64,000 nt of DNA from CAZOWM01 sp964583615 (GCA_964583615.1 CAZOWM010000007.1:28447-92446), one strand, 5' to 3'; positions 1 to 9,216 are shown, counted from the stretch's first letter. Translations and numbers: made by a program. Notes: generated from the sequence alone by a model not told the origin.

Positions 1-59
1 AGGCGGTTTTTTCTTCTTTTTTCCTTATATGAAAAAACTATACACAGTCGTTTAATTAA

Positions 60-89
60 TTGACAACTTTTTAACTTTTATGTTACCTT
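60..89 (+). promoter_or_regulatory. candidate promoter of the aminotransferase gene
   Basis: A perfect TTGACA (60-65) is followed 18 bases later by TACCTT (84-89), preceded by TG at 81-82 as in an extended -10. The start codon lies 31 bases downstream. The -10 is weak, so this rests mainly on the -35 and the spacing. Confidence 0.38.
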
Positions 90-119
90 ACAGGTAATTT
101 TCTAATACAGGAGGGTGAC

Positions 120-1223
120 ATGACGGATGTAAAAAAATTGATGGTGCCGTGGCTCGAGGGACTTACTCCCTACTTTTCCCCGCATCTGGAAAAAGCGTGG
201 GAAAATCGGAACCTTCTCAGAATGATGTCAAATGAAGGTCCGTTCGGACCGGACGAATCAGTGCTCAACGCACTGATCGAAGGGTCAAAAATGGCCAACC
301 GGTATCCTGATTCTCTGATGCATATCAGGAAACGAATCGGAGAAATCAACTTCGGGCTCGGCCCCGAATGGGTGGTTCTGGGAAACGGGTCAACAGAAGT
401 GCTTGATATGATATACAGGGCGTTCATGCAGCCCGGCGAGGAACTCATTCAATCGACCCCCTGCTATGGCATATATATACAGAGAGCCAACATCCTCGGC
501 GCCAAGACTATTTCAATACTCGCAAAGGATAACTGGGAGTACGACCTGGACGCGATCGAAGCCGCAATCACTCCGAAAACGAAAATCATCATACTCGCGA
601 ACCCCAACAATCCGACAGGAAACCTCATAGACGACAGTGTGTATGAACGCCTGGTTCAACACAATATCATCATGATATGCGACGAGGCGTATATCGAATA
701 CTCGGGGCTGGAAAATTCAAAAATTCCCCTTATGAAAAAATACCCAAATCTCCTGATTGCGCGGACACTTTCGAAGGCATACGGGCTCGCGGGAATGAGG
801 TTCGGATATGCGATCGGCAATCCGGAAACCATCGCAATAATATCAAGAACAATCATGTCATGGAACATAAGTATTATAGCCGCTTTTGGGGCATACGCGG
901 CTTTAAACGATCAGGAGGGCGTACAGAAAAAAATCAGGCTCACCAATGAAGGCAGAGATTATATTGAGGGCGAGATCGCAAAAATCGACGGAGTAACGGT
1001 GTATCACACATACGGAAACTATATACTCTTCGACGCTTCTCCCACAGGGGCTTTAACAGAGGAGATCGTAGATTTCGTCATGGAAAAACACGCAATTCTC
1101 ATCCGCAAAGTAAATCCCTTCAAAGGGAGGAAGGGGCTTTTCAGGATTACCATCGGCACGAAAGAGGAAAACGAAAAATGTGTCGCCGCGGTAAAAGACT
1201 TTTTTGCAACACGGAACAGTTGA
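120..1223 (+). CDS. histidinol-phosphate-aminotransferase-like PLP enzyme
   Basis: 367-residue fold-type I, class I/II aminotransferase of the HisC subgroup. It has the ANPNNPTG loop, the CDEAYIEY segment with the PLP-binding Asp, and SKAYGLAGMRFGYA, in which K219 is the predicted Schiff-base lysine. Length is normal for HisC (about 350-370). The ATG is preceded by AGGAGGGTGAC, a strong ribosome binding site. HisC-type enzymes convert imidazole-acetol phosphate to histidinol phosphate, but close relatives act on aromatic amino acids or other substrates. No his genes lie nearby, so substrate and pathway are open. The next gene starts 109 bases downstream on the same strand. Confidence 0.85.
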   Translation: MTDVKKLMVPWLEGLTPYFSPHLEKAWENRNLLRMMSNEGPFGPDESVLNALIEGSKMANRYPDSLMHIRKRIGEINFGLGPEWVVLGNGSTEVLDMIYRAFMQPGEELIQSTPCYGIYIQRANILGAKTISILAKDNWEYDLDAIEAAITPKTKIIILANPNNPTGNLIDDSVYERLVQHNIIMICDEAYIEYSGLENSKIPLMKKYPNLLIARTLSKAYGLAGMRFGYAIGNPETIAIISRTIMSWNISIIAAFGAYAALNDQEGVQKKIRLTNEGRDYIEGEIAKIDGVTVYHTYGNYILFDASPTGALTEEIVDFVMEKHAILIRKVNPFKGRKGLFRITIGTKEENEKCVAAVKDFFATRNS

Positions 1224-1332
1224 TTATTACACCGGTTTAGAGCAGAATAGAAAAAAACAGATCCTCGCAGGGGGCGAGAAGCGTTTCTGCTTGCTGCGAG
1301 GCTATTTTCTCCGCGGGGGTTCACCAGTCGTC

Positions 1333-2358
1333 ATGAAACTCTTGAGTGTGTGGCTTTTCGTTTTTGTGATCATCGCTCCTGTTCCGGGTATATTGTTCTC
1401 CTCGTCCCGGCCGAAAGAACAAAAAATGGTCCCACCTGGGGATACACAGAAGGCGCCCCAGTCAGTAAGAAAAAACGTCGTCGTGCTCACAGACCTCGAT
1501 GACCCGCTCATCACTCCCATCATCGATTTCATTAACACCAGCACAGGGCTCTCCATCAGTCTGTTGAAAGAGAAACCTCTTTCAGACAGCCAGTACGACC
1601 TCTACATGGGCGTGTGCACACCCGAACAAATCCCGGTCATTTCAGCCTACCGATCTACGGTATGGGAAAAAACAGATTCTTTTTCTCGCCAGCAGGGCGT
1701 ATTCATTTGGGCTCTATGGCACAGCAGTGTTGCAATAAACACGCTTTTCTTCGAAGACCGTGATAGAGTCGTCTCCCGACTTCTCACGGATTATACCGGA
1801 AAACTCACGACGATCAACCCGCTCAACGATTCCCTCATGCTTCTTGTGTTCTTCACTCTCACAGAAGTCTATGGAAATGAAATCATCGAGGAACTCTGCA
1901 GTGTTGTGCCGATTTACCAGGAAGACAGAAACTCACTCGCCTTCAGCATCGAGTCAGGGCAATATCCGATTGCGCTCGGGATCGACGGGTATTTCAGGAA
2001 ATCCATGTCCGAAGGATACCCTCTGGAACTTTCCTATGCGCCCTTTGGAGGAGACAAATACCCTGAAACAACGGTGAGAGGGGAAAATATCGCCTTTATC
2101 CCGGAATATGCACGTAACATGAAGGGGGCGGAGTATGTGATCGATTTTCTGGGAAGTGAAATCTTTCAGGGCCACCTCGAAGGAACCTGCTTTACACCGG
2201 TGCAGCATGGCCGTGCGGACTTGGAGGATTCTGCACGCAGCGCAGGAAACGTGATCCCTGTGAAGTGCAGTGCTACCGGTTTCGAGAAATTCAAGAAACT
2301 GTGGCTTGAAACTGCGTACCCTGAAGGCGTAATAAATCTCATCTCACAGCCAAAATAA
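1333..2358 (+). CDS. exported solute-binding-like protein
   Basis: 341 residues from the ATG at 1333. The open frame extends upstream to 1204, but only this start gives an N-terminal signal peptide (MKLLSVWLFVFVIIAPVPG), and it follows a GGGGG stretch. There is no lipobox Cys. The rest reads like a periplasmic substrate-binding protein: an early segment that names a target and choice (VVVLTDLDDPLITPIIDF) and a C-terminal part resembling Fe(III)- or sulfate-type binding proteins (GENIAFIPEYARNMKGAEYV, then a helix ending near EIFQGHLEG). No permease or ATPase gene is adjacent, so its ligand is unknown and it may be an orphan receptor. Confidence 0.6.
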   Translation: MKLLSVWLFVFVIIAPVPGILFSSSRPKEQKMVPPGDTQKAPQSVRKNVVVLTDLDDPLITPIIDFINTSTGLSISLLKEKPLSDSQYDLYMGVCTPEQIPVISAYRSTVWEKTDSFSRQQGVFIWALWHSSVAINTLFFEDRDRVVSRLLTDYTGKLTTINPLNDSLMLLVFFTLTEVYGNEIIEELCSVVPIYQEDRNSLAFSIESGQYPIALGIDGYFRKSMSEGYPLELSYAPFGGDKYPETTVRGENIAFIPEYARNMKGAEYVIDFLGSEIFQGHLEGTCFTPVQHGRADLEDSARSAGNVIPVKCSATGFEKFKKLWLETAYPEGVINLISQPK

Positions 2359-2360
2359 CA

Positions 2361-2409
2361 AAGTGAGGCCCTGATTTTTCACACTCCCGCACGGGTATTC
2401 GCCTCACTT
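2361..2409. repeat. inverted repeat between convergent genes
   Basis: AAGTGAGGC (2361-2369) and GCCTCACTT (2401-2409) are perfect 9-base inverted arms around a 31-base loop. They span the gap between the binding-protein stop and the murE stop. There is no T-run, so a role as bidirectional terminator is only possible. Confidence 0.35.
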
Positions 2410-3858
2410 CCCCAGGGTTCTCATTGCTTCGACCGCGACCTCGCGGTCATCGAAGTGAATTGTTTTGTCCTTGAGAATTTGATAATCCTCATGCCCCTTT
2501 CCGGCAATCAGGATGATGTCATTTTTTTCCGCGATCTGTACGGCGCGGTAAATCGCCTCTTTTCTGTCCGGAATCACCTCGTGATTCTGCAGTTTGAGCC
2601 CTGTTTTTATATCTTCGATAATCCTGTCCGGTTCTTCTGTTCGGGAATTGTCAGATGTCACGATCGCCAGATCAGCCTTTCTTTCAACGATGCTTCCCAT
2701 AATGGGACGTTTTTTCCTGTCACGGTCTCCCCCACAACCAAAAACCGTGATGATGCGTCCCGTTTTCAGCCTGTTTGCGGTATCGAGCAGATGATCGAGC
2801 GCGTCCGGTGTGTGTGCATAGTCAACAAACACGTGATAATCTCTCCCTGCACCGACCCTCTCAAATCGTCCCGGGATACATGTGACTCCTTCAAGTGCAT
2901 TCGCAATCGTTTCGTCATCTATCCCGCACACCTTCACCGTCGCATAAGCAGAGAGGACATTGTAAACGTTGTGCTCACCGACGAGATGGATCTGAAATTC
3001 CTTCCCGTTCACTGAAAACCTGGTACCATCAATTTTAAGAGAAGATATTCTTGCATTGTAATCCGCGCTCCTGCTCAGCCCGAAGGTTTTTACATGCGCC
3101 CTGGTCAGGGAAACGATTTTCTTCCCATAGGGATCATCCTGATTCACAACTGCATGAGCGGTGTCCTTCAAACCACTGAAAAGAAGCGCTTTCGCCTTGA
3201 AGTAATCCTCCATGGTGAGGTGAAAATCAAGGTGATCCTGACTCAGATTGGTAAAGAGCGCGATATCGAAGTCTTCGGGACAGATCCTCTTCATAACGAG
3301 CGCGTGTGAAGACACTTCCATTACAACGTCACTGACCCCAGCCTCGCACATGTCAGAAAACAGCGACTGGATGAGTACTGGATCAGGCGTAGTGTTGTCC
3401 GCCTTTTTTACCACGTTGTTGTACCGATGGGAAATCGTTCCCAGCACACCGGGGGTTTTTCCGCCCTGCCTGAGAATCGCTTCGATGAGATACGTGGCTG
3501 TCGTCTTTCCGTTTGTACCGGTAACCCCGATGAGACGAAAGGATTTTGATGGGTGGCGGTAAAAAAATCTCGAAACGTCGAGAGCGCATTTTCGTGTATC
3601 AGTGGTCGAGCACACCGCAACATCGCGCATATTTTTCAACTCTGACACATCTTTTTGTTCCACGACGACAGCGCGTGCCCCACGCTTCAGCGCATCGTGT
3701 ATATACTTCAAGCCGTCGTCTTTATAGCCGTGGATTGCGATGAAGAGTGCACCCTTTTCTACTTTCCTCGAATCCGCGCATACCATGGTAATTTCCGGAT
3801 CTTCCGTGCACGCACAGCGCAGAATTGTGCTCTGCTCGACAATCTCATGCAGCCTCAT
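2404..3858 (-). CDS. murE: UDP-N-acetylmuramoyl-tripeptide synthetase MurE
   Basis: 484 residues. This is the cytoplasmic Mur ligase that adds the third (diamino) residue to UDP-MurNAc-L-Ala-D-Glu using ATP. Domains in order: UDP-substrate N-domain, ATP-binding central domain with GVTGTNGKTT (P-loop residues 114-120), the YFKAKALLF segment carrying the lysine normally carbamylated, and the C-domain with FVDYAHTPDAL and GCGGDRDRKKR. The loop that reads the diamino acid is DNSR at 403-406, where meso-diaminopimelate enzymes have DNPR, so the third residue of this peptidoglycan cannot be assumed. It stands alone, not in a mur/fts cluster, and converges with the preceding gene. Confidence 0.93.
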   Translation of the reverse strand: MRLHEIVEQSTILRCACTEDPEITMVCADSRKVEKGALFIAIHGYKDDGLKYIHDALKRGARAVVVEQKDVSELKNMRDVAVCSTTDTRKCALDVSRFFYRHPSKSFRLIGVTGTNGKTTATYLIEAILRQGGKTPGVLGTISHRYNNVVKKADNTTPDPVLIQSLFSDMCEAGVSDVVMEVSSHALVMKRICPEDFDIALFTNLSQDHLDFHLTMEDYFKAKALLFSGLKDTAHAVVNQDDPYGKKIVSLTRAHVKTFGLSRSADYNARISSLKIDGTRFSVNGKEFQIHLVGEHNVYNVLSAYATVKVCGIDDETIANALEGVTCIPGRFERVGAGRDYHVFVDYAHTPDALDHLLDTANRLKTGRIITVFGCGGDRDRKKRPIMGSIVERKADLAIVTSDNSRTEEPDRIIEDIKTGLKLQNHEVIPDRKEAIYRAVQIAEKNDIILIAGKGHEDYQILKDKTIHFDDREVAVEAMRTLGK

Positions 3859-4154
3859 CTTGCTTTTCCCGCGGAATTAAGTTTTGCTATAGTATACTAA
3901 GAAAGCACAACCCGAGAAAATGGATTTGTCACGGGTGAATGCCCGATTTTCATACGCCTGGCGGAGAGGACGGTGTATACTACATACTAATACGAAAAAT
4001 CGTTATTTAAAAGATCGATAGAACATCATCCAGAACTGCTTTATTCAAGCTTGGCGGTGCCAGTCGTATGAAAAGAGAGCACAAGAATAAATGCTCATTT
4101 TCATTTTCTTCGATTGCTGTTTTAAACAGAAAGGACGACTAAGGGGGAGGCGAT

Positions 4155-5486
4155 ATGAGTATCATCATCAAAGACGTGCTTACCGTTACGATGAACGATC
4201 AAGGGGAAATCGGCAAATACACCATCGTAATCGATGGAACCCGCATTACCGATATGATCCCATCAACCGCTCCGGGCATATCCTACGGGGGTGAACAGAA
4301 CACAGTGATCGATGGGAAAAACAAGATTGCGCTCCCCGGCTTCGTCAACGGTCACATCCACTCGGACATGACCCTTTCACGGGGCCTCGGAGATGGTCTT
4401 ACGCTGTATGAGCAGGACAACGATTCCTGGATCAGCGACAGGCAATGGTTTCACAATGAGCTGAGCGGCGATGCCCGTTACTACGGAAAGCTTCTCCAGT
4501 ACGTGGAAGCGGTAAAGGGTGGAACGACCTTTCTCTGTGATGTTCCCTTCTGGGTTGATGCTTACGATCTCGTGAAGCCATACAAGGAGGTGGGGCTCTC
4601 AGGGGCCGTGGTACTCGATTACAGGGACAACTTTCTGACAGGAGATCGGATGGATGAAACCGCGTACAGGGCTGCGGCCTCTTCGCTCCGTCAGAACGGC
4701 ATTCTTCCCGTGGTTGAGGGGCCCTCGGAGGAAAACTTCAGCAAGGATCTTCTGTTGATGCTCCACGACAGGGCGGCAAGCCTCGGCACATGCCTCCAGA
4801 TGCACCTTGCTGAGACCACGTGGAGGCTCGACCTGGTCCGCTCGCGCCATGGCTCGAGTTCAGTGAGATATCTTCACGAGATCGGTTTTCTTGACCACAG
4901 GGTCATAGGGGTGCACGGAGTGTACGTCGATGCCGATGAAATCGATATTCTCAAAGACGCGGGTGCAAAAATCGTCAACTGCCCGGCTGCGGAAATGAAA
5001 ATCGCCGACGGCATCGCGCCCGTTTCGGACTTCATGGTGAAGGGTATTCCCGTGGGAATCGGAACAGACGGTGCACTCTGGAATGATTCTGCAGACATGT
5101 TCGCAGAAATGAAGCACCTCATGCTCGTTCAGCGTGTTGCACACGGTGCATCGGCTATCGATGCGTACTCATGCCTTTACGCCGCAACAATAGGAGGAGC
5201 AACGGTGTTCGGGATCGAAAATGATATCGGGTCACTCGAAAAGGGGAAAAGGGCACACATCGTGCTGCTTGACTACCGTAAACCGCATCTTGTTCCCCTC
5301 TATCACGGATCGAATTCCAACGTGTACGAAAATATCGTAAGCTGTGCGAAAGCTTCTGACGTGGACACTGTGCTCGTGGACGGGAAACTCATCGTAAAAA
5401 ACGGCGTTCTCCGTACTCTCGACGAAGGGGCGCTCGTTGACGAGTGCCAGAAAATCGGGAAACACATATTCGAAAACCTCTCCTGA
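4155..5486 (+). CDS. amidohydrolase of the TrzA/MtaD/SsnA group
   Basis: 443 residues. Cytosolic metal-dependent hydrolase with a TIM barrel. Visible metal-binding features are PGFVNGHIHSDMT (HxH), QMHLAETTW, GVHGVY, NCPAAEMKIADGI and GIGTDGALWNDSADMFAEMK (the catalytic Asp). This pattern is typical of S-adenosylhomocysteine/methylthioadenosine deaminases and related chlorohydrolases. The substrate cannot be decided from sequence; an mtnA gene is present 30 kb away, which fits but does not prove a methylthioadenosine role. The ATG follows GGGGGAGG, a very strong ribosome binding site. The 296 bases upstream contain no gene. Confidence 0.8.
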   Translation: MSIIIKDVLTVTMNDQGEIGKYTIVIDGTRITDMIPSTAPGISYGGEQNTVIDGKNKIALPGFVNGHIHSDMTLSRGLGDGLTLYEQDNDSWISDRQWFHNELSGDARYYGKLLQYVEAVKGGTTFLCDVPFWVDAYDLVKPYKEVGLSGAVVLDYRDNFLTGDRMDETAYRAAASSLRQNGILPVVEGPSEENFSKDLLLMLHDRAASLGTCLQMHLAETTWRLDLVRSRHGSSSVRYLHEIGFLDHRVIGVHGVYVDADEIDILKDAGAKIVNCPAAEMKIADGIAPVSDFMVKGIPVGIGTDGALWNDSADMFAEMKHLMLVQRVAHGASAIDAYSCLYAATIGGATVFGIENDIGSLEKGKRAHIVLLDYRKPHLVPLYHGSNSNVYENIVSCAKASDVDTVLVDGKLIVKNGVLRTLDEGALVDECQKIGKHIFENLS

Positions 5487-5561
5487 ACCCCACAGAATGC
5501 GGGGGTACCATCATGCGCGTGTCCATTTTGAAGGAGAGTTGCTCCAAGTGGAGATATCCTG

Positions 5562-5591
5562 TTGATTTTTCCCGGGCCAATGGTATACAAT
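5562..5591 (+). promoter_or_regulatory. candidate promoter of the EIIA gene
   Basis: TTGATT (5562-5567), 18 bases, then TACAAT (5586-5591), about 34 bases before the ATG at 5625. Confidence 0.48.
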
Positions 5592-5624
5592 ACCCTTATT
5601 CATTTTCTAACTGGAGTGTGCACA

Positions 5625-6077
5625 ATGGGTATCCACTTGGGTGACTACCTCAGCCTCAACAGAATCCTCTTTTGCGGTGCGCCGACGAAAGACGAGGTCA
5701 TGGAAGAACTGATCAAGGTTTCGAGAGAAGATGGAAAAGTTGAAAACAGCGAACAGTTCAAGAATGCACTACACAAGCGTGAATCGATTATGAGCACCGG
5801 GATCGGCTACGGTGTTGCAATTCCCCACGTAAAACTCGGTATAATAGAGGAATTTTTTGTCACGATCTTTATTCACAAGAAAGGGGTTTACTGGGAGTCG
5901 ATCGACAACAAGCCCGTACATTTCATCATGCTGATTGCGGGCCCTGAGAACCAGCAGGAAAGGTATCTGCGAATTCTCGCAAAGCTCATGCTCGTGATCA
6001 AAAAACCGGAAAACCGCATGAAGCTTTTGCAGTGCAATACCAAGTATGATGTGTTCAACATATTCAGCATCGAATAG
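5625..6077 (+). CDS. PTS EIIA domain protein (PtsN/fructose type)
   Basis: 150 residues from ATG 5625, which follows CTGGAGTG. An in-frame upstream start at 5562 would lie inside the promoter and adds no homologous residues. Single-domain EIIA of the mannitol/fructose/nitrogen type; GVAIPHVKLG contains the phospho-acceptor His (H68). No EIIB, EIIC, HPr or EI gene is nearby, which favours a regulatory (PtsN-like) role over transport. It converges with the sugar ABC permease gene 10 bases downstream. Confidence 0.8.
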   Translation: MGIHLGDYLSLNRILFCGAPTKDEVMEELIKVSREDGKVENSEQFKNALHKRESIMSTGIGYGVAIPHVKLGIIEEFFVTIFIHKKGVYWESIDNKPVHFIMLIAGPENQQERYLRILAKLMLVIKKPENRMKLLQCNTKYDVFNIFSIE

Positions 6078-6087
6078 CCCTGTTTTT

Positions 6088-6918
6088 TCACCCCTTTACC
6101 GCGCCTCCGACAATACCGGCGACGAGCTCCTTTTCGATGAGCAGAAACAGGACGATTATGGGGATGATTGCAAGAAATGCAGCAGCGGTCAGGAATTCCC
6201 ACTGCGTGGTGTAGCGTCCGACAAAATTATAGAGCCCGAGGGTCAGCGGCGACTTTTTCACCGACTGAACGAGCGTCAGTGCAAACATAAACTCATTCCA
6301 GGAAGCAATAAACGAATAGATTGTGGTGGTTACCAGACCAGGCGCAGCAATGGGAATCATGATCTTTAAAATGGTCTGCACTCTGGTACACCCGTCTATG
6401 AGCGCCGCTTCCTCGATATCAACGGGAATCGATTTGAAGTATCCGGCGAGCATCCAGGTTACAAAGGAGAGGGTGAACACGGTATTAACGAGAATAAGGC
6501 CCAGATATGTATCGAGCATATGGAGACGGGAGATGATTTTGAAAAGCGCGATCACCACGATTATAGGGGAAAACATCTGCACAACCAGATACATGTACAA
6601 GAGCAACTTCTGCCCGAAAAAACGGAACCTGGATACCGCATACGCCGCAGGTACACACAGGACCGTGGTGAGAATCGTGGTTCCGGCAGCGATGATGAAG
6701 CTGTTCAAAAAGAAGCGTGCAAAGGGGTGCTGAGTCCACATCTCTATGAAATTCGAAAGGGCGATTTTTTTCGGGATCCAGTAAGGTGGTGACACATACA
6801 CCTCGGAACCCGGCTTCAGCATTGTGGAAATCATGACGAAAAAGGGGAAGAGCAGAAAGCACACCACGATCACGGTCCATACGATCACAACCGGTTTGAT
6901 AACCCGCTTTTTTTTCAT
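6088..6918 (-). CDS. sugar ABC transporter permease, MalG/UgpE type
   Basis: 276 residues from the ATG at 6918, preceded by GGAGGGAAACCTG. Inner-membrane subunit with about six hydrophobic segments and the EAA loop (EEAALIDGCTRVQTILKIMI) that contacts the ATPase. The start codon overlaps the stop of the upstream permease gene by one base (TGATG), so the two are translationally coupled. Last gene of the importer operon. Confidence 0.9.
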   Translation of the reverse strand: MKKKRVIKPVVIVWTVIVVCFLLFPFFVMISTMLKPGSEVYVSPPYWIPKKIALSNFIEMWTQHPFARFFLNSFIIAAGTTILTTVLCVPAAYAVSRFRFFGQKLLLYMYLVVQMFSPIIVVIALFKIISRLHMLDTYLGLILVNTVFTLSFVTWMLAGYFKSIPVDIEEAALIDGCTRVQTILKIMIPIAAPGLVTTTIYSFIASWNEFMFALTLVQSVKKSPLTLGLYNFVGRYTTQWEFLTAAAFLAIIPIIVLFLLIEKELVAGIVGGAVKG

Positions 6919-7832
6919 CAGGTTTCCCTCCTGAAATAGACACGCGAGTATATCCAGGCAATAATCGAGAGAATGATAAAGGTTATCACCGCCATTACCG
7001 CTCCGTAATTCCACTTCAGAAAGTGGAAGGTGTTCTCGTATATATAGGTAATCAGAATATGGGTGCTGTTTGCCGGCCCTCCTTCGGTGATAATATAGAT
7101 GGTGTTGAAATCATTGAACGTCCAGAGCGTCGAAAGCAGTGTCGCGATCAGAAGCACATCCCTGAGTCCGGGAAGCGTCACATAAATAAACCGCTTGAGC
7201 GCATTCGCACCGTCCACTTCTGCCGCTTCATAGAGATCCTGCGATATGGACTGCATCCCTGCGAGGAACACAAGCGTCATAAAAGGGATACCGATCCAGA
7301 TATCCACCCAGATCACCGAAAAAAAGGCAGATGCTGGAGCCCCGAGCCACACAGGAGGGTTCTTCCATATACCGGTGACCTTGAGCGTGTAGTTGAGCAG
7401 ACCGAACTCGGGGTGATACACCCAGGTCCACAAAAGGGAGCTTATCGGTATTGAAGAGGCCCAGGGAATGATGATGAGGGTGCGCGCCACTTTCCTCCCG
7501 GTGTACTTGACGTTAAGCAAGAGCGCGATCACCATGCCGAACACTGTTTTCACCGCAACCGCGAGCCCGGTCCAGTAGATGGAGCGCAGCATGACCTGCC
7601 AGAAATCTTTCCGCTGAAAGAGATTCCAGTAATTTGTGAAGCCGGTGAATTTGAGCATTTTCGCCATTTTGCTCGTCTGGTACGTTGACATGATGATCAC
7701 ATTGAGAATCGGGTAGATCATAAAGGCAAGCAAGTATATGGTTGCAGGCAAAAGAAACAGAAAGGCGAGTTTTGACTCGGTGGTCCAGAAATGCCCTTTT
7801 CTCCGAGGCTGAAGCACCCTCATGTTGGCCAT
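6918..7832 (-). CDS. sugar ABC transporter permease, MalF/UgpA type
   Basis: 304 residues with about six membrane segments and the EAA loop (YEAAEVDGANALKRFIYVTL). It heterodimerises with the next gene product to form the channel. The start has a poor ribosome binding site; ATG codons at residues 1 and 4 are both possible. A 5'-proximal hairpin separates it from the binding-protein gene. Confidence 0.9.
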   Translation of the reverse strand: MANMRVLQPRRKGHFWTTESKLAFLFLLPATIYLLAFMIYPILNVIIMSTYQTSKMAKMLKFTGFTNYWNLFQRKDFWQVMLRSIYWTGLAVAVKTVFGMVIALLLNVKYTGRKVARTLIIIPWASSIPISSLLWTWVYHPEFGLLNYTLKVTGIWKNPPVWLGAPASAFFSVIWVDIWIGIPFMTLVFLAGMQSISQDLYEAAEVDGANALKRFIYVTLPGLRDVLLIATLLSTLWTFNDFNTIYIITEGGPANSTHILITYIYENTFHFLKWNYGAVMAVITFIILSIIAWIYSRVYFRRET

Positions 7833-7856
7833 TTAACATACCGTCGAGAATAAAAT

Positions 7857-7902
7857 ACCGGAGTAAACGTGCCCCGTGCACAGGGGTACGATTTCCTCCG
7901 GT
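7857..7902 (-). promoter_or_regulatory. intercistronic hairpin between binding protein and permease
   Basis: Outer arms ACCGGAG (7857-7863) and CTCCGGT (7896-7902) enclose a second stem CGTGCCCC (7868-7875) / GGGGTACG (7883-7890) with one mismatch. No T-run follows. Such structures between malE-like and malF-like genes are known to stabilise the upstream message and so raise the ratio of binding protein to permease; that role here is inferred. Confidence 0.5.
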
Positions 7903-7920
7903 TCGATTACACGTTTTGTA

Positions 7921-9165
7921 CTACATGCCTCTCATGGCGTCGATCTTTGCTGCTGCATCGTCGAGCGCCTTCTTTGGGGTCTTTTTTCCGAGAAACGCTT
8001 CAACATTCGCGTCCCAAATAATCGCGGTAATTTCGTCGAACCCTGCCATGAGCGGCCATCCCTTTGCCCTGAGCGCCGCATCTATGAGGGTCTTGTACAG
8101 CGGTGTCTGAAACTGCGGCAGCTTTCCAGCAGAAATCGTCACAGGTGGAAATCCGATGAGCTCATCAAACTTGGCTTTGTACTTGTCCTGATAGAAGAAA
8201 TCCAGGAATTTTCCTGCAGCTTCCTTGTTTTTCGCGTCTTTGAAGAGTGCAATGGAATCCGTAATGATGAGGGTCTTCCCGTCATCACCCCGAAAAGGAG
8301 GAATCTGGCCGTACTTCAGGTCGAAGGTCGCGCCTGCCTGATTGTATGCAGATTCGACCCACGCACCGATAAAGCAGTAGGCGACCTTGCCTGTGTAAAA
8401 TACCGGATGGGAGTTCATTCTATCGAGAGAAAGATACCCCTCCTGCACCACCTTGTCTTTTGTGGCAAGCTGCACCATGAACTCAAGGGCTTTTACTCCT
8501 TCGGGGCCGTTGAATGCGCTCTTCCCGTAGGATCCATCAGGTTCCATCTCGAAGAAATCACCGCCCGCGGCATACAGGTAGTATGCGAAGTCCGTAAGCT
8601 CAGTGAACTTCTTCCCTGGCATGATCAGCCCGTACGTGTCAGGCGGATTCGTTACCTTGATGGCCAGCTGCCTCAGCTCCTCCATGGTTTTCGGCGCTTT
8701 GTCCGAAATATCGGCGTTGTAAGCGAGTATACGTGCTCCTGCGGCCACAGGAAGACCCATGAGCTCTCCGCCGATCTTTGCCTCCATTGCGCCTGGCGCA
8801 ATGTTGTTGATCGTCTTCTCACTCACATACTTGGTGACTGCCTCAATCGCGTCTGATTCCATGAAGTCGAGAATCCACCGCGTTCCGATTACACAAAGCT
8901 CTGGCGGTGCACCTCCTGCAACAGCAGTGGTGATCTTGTCGTACATCAGATTCCACGCAATCGGGACAATTTCCACCTTCATATCATCGTAAGTGGCGTT
9001 GAAATCATCTTCGATCTCCGCACGAAACTCCTCGGTGAGCCCGTCATAGAGAGCCCAGAAAAATGTGACCTTTGCCTCCTCTTTCGCGGCTTTCCCTTCC
9101 GCCGCAACCATCAGAGGAACAAAGAGAAAAACAGCCAAAACAGCAAGAAATAATTTTGATCTCAT
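7921..9165 (-). CDS. sugar ABC transporter substrate-binding protein
   Basis: 414 residues, family-1 (MalE-like) extracellular binding protein. N-terminal signal peptide (MRSKLFLAVLAVFLFVPLMVAAEG) without a lipobox Cys, so a soluble periplasmic protein is predicted. The mature part has the usual pattern, including NSHPVFYTGKVAYCFIGAWV and DDGKTLIITDSIALFK. Very strong ribosome binding site (GGAAAGGAGGACTGT). First gene of the importer operon; no ATPase is encoded with it, and the MsmK/UgpC-type ATPase at 16290-17390 is the likely partner. Confidence 0.9.
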   Translation of the reverse strand: MRSKLFLAVLAVFLFVPLMVAAEGKAAKEEAKVTFFWALYDGLTEEFRAEIEDDFNATYDDMKVEIVPIAWNLMYDKITTAVAGGAPPELCVIGTRWILDFMESDAIEAVTKYVSEKTINNIAPGAMEAKIGGELMGLPVAAGARILAYNADISDKAPKTMEELRQLAIKVTNPPDTYGLIMPGKKFTELTDFAYYLYAAGGDFFEMEPDGSYGKSAFNGPEGVKALEFMVQLATKDKVVQEGYLSLDRMNSHPVFYTGKVAYCFIGAWVESAYNQAGATFDLKYGQIPPFRGDDGKTLIITDSIALFKDAKNKEAAGKFLDFFYQDKYKAKFDELIGFPPVTISAGKLPQFQTPLYKTLIDAALRAKGWPLMAGFDEITAIIWDANVEAFLGKKTPKKALDDAAAKIDAMRGM

Positions 9166-9216
9166 ACAGTCCTCCTTTCCAAAAAATATAAAAATAAAGG
9201 GTTATACCCCTCACAT

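Noticed and set aside
3880..3920. Palindrome TAGTATACTA upstream of murE, also found before mtnA (34534)
   Set aside because: Each copy is most simply a TATACT -10 element, which is self-complementary when followed by A; the murE -35 is poor, so no shared regulator is claimed.
4091..4294. Short frame overlapping the amidohydrolase start
   Set aside because: Out of frame with a well-supported gene and biased composition; no homology seen.
5487..5510. Hairpin ACCCC...GGGGT after the amidohydrolase
   Set aside because: Five-base stem and no T-run; too weak for a terminator.
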